Assembly: GCF_023159225.1 (NCBI RefSeq)
Contig: NC_063169.1
Coordinates: forward strand, 61,653,934 to 61,717,933
Length of the DNA: 64,000 nt
Source of the DNA: Perognathus longimembris pacificus
Taxonomy: Eukaryota > Chordata > Mammalia > Rodentia > Heteromyidae
Direction of reading: 5' to 3'
In this document: positions 58,444 to 64,000 of the stretch, in pieces
How positions within the stretch are numbered: the first letter of the stretch is position 1
Layout of the letters: each line of letters starts with the position of its first letter
Notes under the pieces: generated by a model
What the model saw: only the letters and a program-made list of their open reading frames with translations
The model's database searches: none
What the model was told of the DNA's origin: nothing
Made by a program: the position numbers and the translations under genes

Positions 58444-58994
58444 AGAACTTTATTTGTAAGGATGGACACTATTTCATTGTATGGATATGCCACATATTAT
58501 TAGTTCATCTGTTGATGGACACTTGGGTTACTTCTACCTTTTAGCGACTGGAAACAATTCTGCTGTGAACATTAGTCTATGGAGTGATGCATGGAGTTTT
58601 ATGATTGTTAGGTTGTTCCTTATATATGTTAGATGCTGATATTACATAAAAGACTTGTCATTGTTTTCTGCCATTCTGTAGGTTGCTTGCACTTTTACCC
58701 CTCTTGATGTCTTTGACACAGAAAAGGTTTTAACTTTGAGATGCAACTTACCATTTTTGCTTTCTTTGTTGTTTGTGTTTCTGCTATCTAAGAAATCATT
58801 GCTAAAACCAGTATGATAGCTATGCCAGCTTATATTTTCTATTGATGATTTTTATAGATTTTAGCTCTTAAATTTAGGGTTTTGGCTTATTTTGAGTTAC
58901 CATTACATAATACTGGACCCAACCTCATTCATCAACACATGGATAACATGTTTTATATCCAGTTAACCACCAAAAAGCCCATGGGCTGAGTTCC

Positions 58995-58996
<2 letters not shown>

Positions 58997-59039
<43 letters not shown>
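58997..59039 (+). repeat. (AC)n microsatellite
   Basis: About 21 AC units, joined on its left to 'ttaaccaccaaaaagcccat', a fragment of a sense SINE linker. Confidence 0.96.
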
Positions 59040-59041
<2 letters not shown>

Positions 59042-59380
59042 TTCCAAATGACTTACTAGCCATTAGACAACAAATGATTGTGGAAGATCTTTGTTCATCG
59101 GATGGATTCCTTCATTTTCTTGCAGAGGAATTTCATGTCCTTTAGTGTCTCGCGGGCATAGGCGTCTGACATCTTTAGTTTTGTATGAACATGGAAACTT
59201 GTGAGTTTTCCCTCCGGGCTGGCTCGCCAGTCTTCTGACACAGGGAAAGGAGTGAAGGGGTTCCTTTAGCTTCCTGACTTCCATGCAGAATTCTCAACTT
59301 AAGATCCACGTTTCAAGATGTCTCACAAAAAGGAGACTCTCACAAGGTAGAAGTTTGAGCAAGCATTAGTTTTAGTACAA

Positions 59381-59382
<2 letters not shown>

Positions 59383-59415
<33 letters not shown>
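59383..59415 (+). repeat. (AT)16 microsatellite
   Basis: Pure AT run inside the L1 relic. Confidence 0.95.
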
Positions 59416-59418
<3 letters not shown>

Positions 59419-60030
59419 GGGAAAAATGAAACCAGAGGGAGAACTACCCCTGACCCCCATGCAGAGAAGGAGAGGTAAAGACTCTCAGCTTCATTTTTCC
59501 CCCCTTAAAGCTTGTTTGAAGCTACATGGGATCCCTTGAGGCTCCAGATAAATTGTAAGCTTGGTGTTTGTATTTCTGCAAAAAGAATCTGTGAGATTGT
59601 AATAGAAATTGCATCAGATACCTAGATAGAGTTTGCTAGCATTGTCATCTGAGTTTTACAAAGTTTGATTTTCCACAAGACTGTCTTTGTCTTCATTTTT
59701 TTTCTTCAGTGTTTTAGCAATGTTTTACAGTTTTCAGTGTCTAAACCTTGCCTTCTTAAATTCCTTTTCATGTGATTGTAAATGGAACTGTTTTTAAATT
59801 TCCTTTTGCTCATTGGTAGTATATGAAGATGTGACAGTTTCCACCATACTGGCTTTGTAACAATAACTGCTGAGCTTATGTTTTAGCTTTGACATTGTGT
59901 CCATGTACATACATGCACATGTATAATCGTAGGATTTTTCTGCACATAAGGTCATGTTATCTGCAGAAACAGATCATTTGACTTCTTCCTTTTCAGTTAG
60001 GATGCCTTTTATTATTTATACCCCCCCCCC

Positions 60031-60267
60031 CAGCTGATCCTGAAGCTTGAACTCAGGTCCTAGTGCTATTCCTGATCTTTTTTGCTCCAGGCTAGTAGTA
60101 CTATACCATTTGAGCCACATCTCTACTTCTGGCTTTTTGGTTGGTGGTGGTTAATTGAAGATACAAATCTCATGGACTTTCCTTTCCAGGCTGGCTTCAA
60201 ATCACAACCCTCAGATCTCAGCCTCCCGAGTAGCTCTGATTGCAGGCATGAGCCACCAGCTCCTGGC
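60031..60267 (-). mobile_element. B1-dID-type dimeric SINE
   Basis: 'gatcctgaagcttgaactca' to 'gcatgagccaccagctcctg'. Preceded by a C10 run at 60021-60030. Confidence 0.87.
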
Positions 60268-60365
60268 TTTATTCTTATCTCTTAAATGAGATCCAAGCAG
60301 TATTTTTAGAGTTAGTAGTTTCCCAGGGACTATAGGAATTAAAACTCCAGAATTTCAAACAGACA

Positions 60366-60520
60366 CTGCCCTGAGCCTCTTTTGCTCAAGGCTTAGCATT
60401 CTACCACTTGAGCCACAACTCCACTTCTGGTTTTTTCTATGTATGTGGTGCTGAGGAATTGAACCCAGAGCTTCTTGCATGCTAGGCAAGCACTCTACCA
60501 CTAAGCCACATTCCCAGCCC
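60366..60520 (-). mobile_element. IDL-Geo SINE, tail-truncated older copy
   Basis: 'tgctcaaggcttagcattct' to 'aagccacattcccagccc'. The 3' part of the Geo arm and the tail are missing. Similar older variant to 17876. Confidence 0.85.
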
Positions 60521-63339
60521 TGCATACATACAACTTCTATCAGATAAATTCTAAGCTTCTTGGCATACTCAAAGCCCTATGTGTTCTGGCCTCAATCATT
60601 TCCCTCTAATCTCTTCTTTCATTCCCACACCCAGTCCTCTCGATTCCAGCCCCACTGCATCCTACCACACAAACCTTATGCTTTCATACTTCTGACCTTT
60701 TACTCAAATGATTTTTTTCTTTCTCCAAAACGTGTCTTCCAAAATTTTCCTGGTGGAAATCTATACATCCTTCAAGGTGACATCCTTTAGGAAACGTTTT
60801 ACTTCCTTTATAAAACTTGTCTTAACCTCCTAAAGCATAATTATTGCCTCCTCTTCTATGTTTTAGTTAAGCCAGATTTATAAATCAACTTCTCAACCTC
60901 TCCTTGGCTGTCACCAATCTCCTTGGAAATAGAAGGAGTTTTAAACAACTATATTGTATTCTTTGTCTCTCCAATGAGAAACTAGCCCCATATGTAGCTT
61001 TCATCGAAATGTTTAATATTCGTAGTTGTTTGTGAACGTGCACTTTTCCTGGCTGCTTTAAGAACATGTTCTATATCTTAAAGCAAGCTACAGATTGAAT
61101 CCTCCCTTTGCACTGAGCAAGAAATGACGACCTATCAGAAGGACACAGAACCTTCTCGCTGCCTTCTTGTCCCTCATTTCTTGAAACAAGCACCCCATTT
61201 CCATTACAGCTAAGAGTATGGTTTTGAAAGCCTTGCCTGGTTTGCGTTAGTGTGAAAGAGAATGAGACACTGCCATTTATAATCATAAATGCGTCATAGG
61301 CTAGCAAGCCCTGTGTCCTGGGACCATGAGGCAATCAAAAGAACCATGTTCATGCTTTTCAATGTGCCCTTGGCATTTCTTATTCCAAACCCTGAAGACT
61401 AACGTAATATAAAATACAAATGTAAATTGTGAACCTAAAGAATCATGGAGAAGAAATACAATAAATCAGGATGAATGTAATTCAAACCAACTGGAGTAAG
61501 AAAACAGATCTAGTTGTTCATAGTGGGTCCTTTAGTATGTACTGCCCTGACTAATAGCATTGGAGGCCAGGAGAGGTTAGAGTTCTCTGTCCATTCAAAG
61601 AAAGAAACAGGACTGTGGTAAGACTTCACACACTTCAGTGGAAGAAGACAGGCTTGTCAGGCTTAGGGGAAAAGTGAATGTGCTCTCAGCATTATTCAAT
61701 ATGGGTTTGTTGGATTGCTCTCGAGAGGCCATCACCTAGCTATAAATTGTCAGAATGACATGAGTTTCCCTGAAGGGTTGTGAGCTTTATTCTGGGGATT
61801 TCTGTGTGTGTCCATGTGGAAGATGTTTATGTAGCCCTGGCTTTATAGCCAGTAGTGTTAGTTGTTCAGGTTTACACAGGTGAAGGAGAAAGGCTCTTCT
61901 TTGGTTGCGCCAGAGGCCATAATCACACCCATGTGTGCACGCACAGATTTGAGGTGCCACGTACACATTTTCATTATTAACTTCTTGCCAAATGGTCTTT
62001 CTATAGATGGTTGGGAAATAAATTCAAGCTGTCTTCATTGGGTCAAGGGCCAGAAATACCACAAGCGCCTTCTATCTAGGCCAACGTCTTCTAGAAACTC
62101 TAAAGGGTGATGTCCATTTGTGCTGAGGGTTACAGGCAATGATAGCTCAAACTAATGGAGAAAACCTTCTGGAGAATTACTTACTGTGTTATTTTGCTAG
62201 TTGAGTCTGCAGACCCCTCCACTCTCGCAGACATGGTACTCAGAGCTCTACCTAGCCATTGCTGCCATAGAAGTTTGCTTGAGCCCGCTTCACATCAAAT
62301 GTATATCACGCTCTCGCTTCTCTTTCCCTGACTTCCACCCTCCTTCTGTTTTTCGTGGAAAGTCAGCTTGAAACCCCATCTAAAACATTCTCTCTTTTTA
62401 GTCTAGATTTACAACCATCGCAGAACAGTTAATTCCAGATAATTCCTGCCATGCCGTCATTCAACTGTCAGGAGTTGGGAAGTTTTTAGCTTTCTATCGA
62501 TTCCTTTCTATACGGAGATGTAAATAGCCCGCTGCTCGAGAATGTACCAGGCCATGAAAATTTCAGGGATCATAAGGCCTTTGTCAGACCTCAATGCCTA
62601 GATTGATGTGGTCATGCCTTAGGATTTCATTTGCATTGATTTCCAAGGCCTCCCCCACCCCCATAACTACCATTAGATAATTGTGTGTTGCCTGACTGTA
62701 AATCCATATGCACATTCCTAGTTTCCAAGTGTGCAAAGTACTAAAGATAGCTACCAGGGGGAGTGAAAAATAGCTTGTTCTTTGCCAATGGAGCATCTGT
62801 TCGGCATGGCTTTTCATTAATAACGAACTTCTGTTAGGAGCGTTAGGAGTTTTCTAAAGGGATTTTGGTTGAGAATCTAACTTTATTCTGTGCTAAGTTT
62901 CTGCCTGTGTGCTCTTCTCCTCTTAACTTACTTTAGGTGTTGTTATTTTAAACCTACAGTCTTAGTGAATGGTTGTTTTTATGCTTTCCCAAAGCTAATG
63001 GGTAAGACTTGGTAGAATTGTGTGTATTTGGGATTTGAATATCAAAAGGTATCCAGCTATACGTATTTGATCACGATGAGATTTAACTTATTTCAAATAG
63101 GTAGAGTGTACATGTTACAGTTGCCCAGAGAAATTAAAGCAACAGCAGGACAACAAGAACAAGAGCCATTGAAGTCTGTTGACAACTTAGATGTTTAAGA
63201 TGTCTAGATGTCACTTCGTTTATTGTGAGATGGGTGCTAGAAAATGTGGGCATTGTATTTCTGGAGCTCCTTGCTAAAGTGAAGCGGTGGCTGTGAAATA
63301 ATGTTTATGAAGTGTTATTTTATAAAGTAAGTCATCCTT

Positions 63340-63495
63340 AAACCTGGTACAGTGACACGTACCTATTATCCTAGCACTAAAGAAGCAGACGAAGGAAAAT
63401 CTGAAGTCTTACATCTTACTAACTCATGTTGGTAAGTTCTAGGCCAGCCTGAACTACATACATGGTGAGACCTGCCTGGTCTCAGAAAACAATCA
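63340..63495 (+). mobile_element. B1 monomer
   Basis: 'cctggtacagtgacacgtac', 'ttctaggccagcctgaacta' and 'catggtgagacctgcctggt', ending 'ctcagaaaacaatcaaaag'. Confidence 0.8.
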
Positions 63496-64000
63496 AAAGC
63501 CATTCTTCCTTTTAGAAGTGAGCCTGTCTACACTTGTGGAGATTTAGCATTTGGGAAGACTGTATAGAGAATGTTCTAGGGTTACAGCTGTGGTGTTACA
63601 ATAATACCTTATATCGGGTGTGCATCTTTTCCTGGTCTTTGATCTCAACTATAAATATTGCTTCTAACCTAGGTTAAGGTACGAGAGCCATATGGTTGTA
63701 CTATGTCAGGAACCTTGGGCAACAGAAAGACAGAATACTATGTGGTCACTTTATTCACTTAAAAAAAACCTTCTATTTAAAGTGTTTCCATAATGAAGGA
63801 CCTCCAAGGTCTTGACTAAAATATCTCTTTTTTAAAGATGTTTTCGGTGGCATTTGTTTAACCTTTTGGGGACTTTCTAAAATTATAGCCATAAATGCTC
63901 TCTCTTTAGCAGCCAGGTTTTACCTAGGGTTTTCTTTCTCTGTTTGCTTGTGTTTGTTTGTTGTTTTTTTTTTTGTTTTGTTTTTTTTGGTACCAGTGAT

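Larger units (their letters stand above)
57840..60025 (-). mobile_element. Old L1 (ORF2 end and 3' region), antisense relic
   Basis: Read on +, it follows antisense L1 order: 'cttacataagtggagccatt', 'tcattgtatggatatgccac', 'ctgttgatggacacttgggt', 'ccattctgtaggttgcttgc', and finally 'aggtcatgttatctgcagaa' with 'gatgccttttattattta' near 60000. It is heavily diverged, with no usable reading frame. It is interrupted by a SINE at 58208 and by AC and AT repeats. Confidence 0.8.
57687..64000 (+). other. SASH1: SASH1 intron 7 (5' part)
   Basis: Sequence after the consensus donor of exon 7. The first 2.3 kb is dominated by an antisense L1 relic carrying a SINE, an AC repeat and an AT repeat. Two more antisense SINEs follow at 60.03 and 60.37 kb. 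From 60.55 to 63.3 kb I see only AT-rich unique sequence with no gene, then a B1 at 63.34 kb. The next coding exon was not found. Confidence 0.8.

Noticed and set aside
57687..64000. A search for the next SASH1 exon (serine/acidic segment after the exon 7 end)
   Set aside because: No candidate with an AG acceptor and the expected acidic serine-rich peptide was seen.

Overview
The window is mammalian nuclear DNA, almost certainly from a rodent of the Castorimorpha and most likely a geomyoid (kangaroo rat, pocket mouse or pocket gopher). The evidence is the interspersed repeats. At least twelve copies of a dimeric SINE join an ID/tRNA-like left monomer to a second arm with the landmark 'tggctcaagtgg...tagagtgctagccttgagc', which fits the IDL-Geo family described from Geomyoidea. 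Dozens of B1-type dimers with a related tRNA-like tail accompany them. The species call rests on recalled family descriptions, not on a search.

One protein-coding gene is supported: the 5' half of the coding region of SASH1 (SAM and SH3 domain containing 1), on the + strand. Six short exons at 31199-31249, 31379-31428, 52740-52780, 54923-55009, 56975-57087 and 57585-57686 each have AG/GT borders. Their phases join without a break into 444 nt (148 codons), matching roughly residues 95-245 of the ~1,250-residue scaffold protein. The first exon lies upstream of the window. The SLY, SH3 and SAM domain exons lie downstream.

Layout: 1-31198 is intron 1, holding SINEs, microsatellites and a 171-bp inverted duplication at 5.0/5.85 kb. 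Exons 2 and 3 are separated by an intron of only 129 bp. Intron 3 (31429-52739) contains a GC-rich, repeat-poor block at about 39.2-43.8 kb. Exons 4 to 7 fall within 5 kb (52740-57686). The rest (57687-64000) is intron 7, with a long antisense L1 relic. No RNA gene, CRISPR array, operon or prokaryotic feature is present, and I saw no novel biological system.

The most useful unusual points are these: inverted SINEs bracketing exons 2-3 (circRNA-prone geometry); an uninterrupted T25 tract against the exon 5 acceptor; non-consensus donors on exons 4 and 5; the 94%-identical inverted duplication; and three nearly identical young SINE copies. Exon numbers assume a single upstream coding exon, as I recall for human SASH1.
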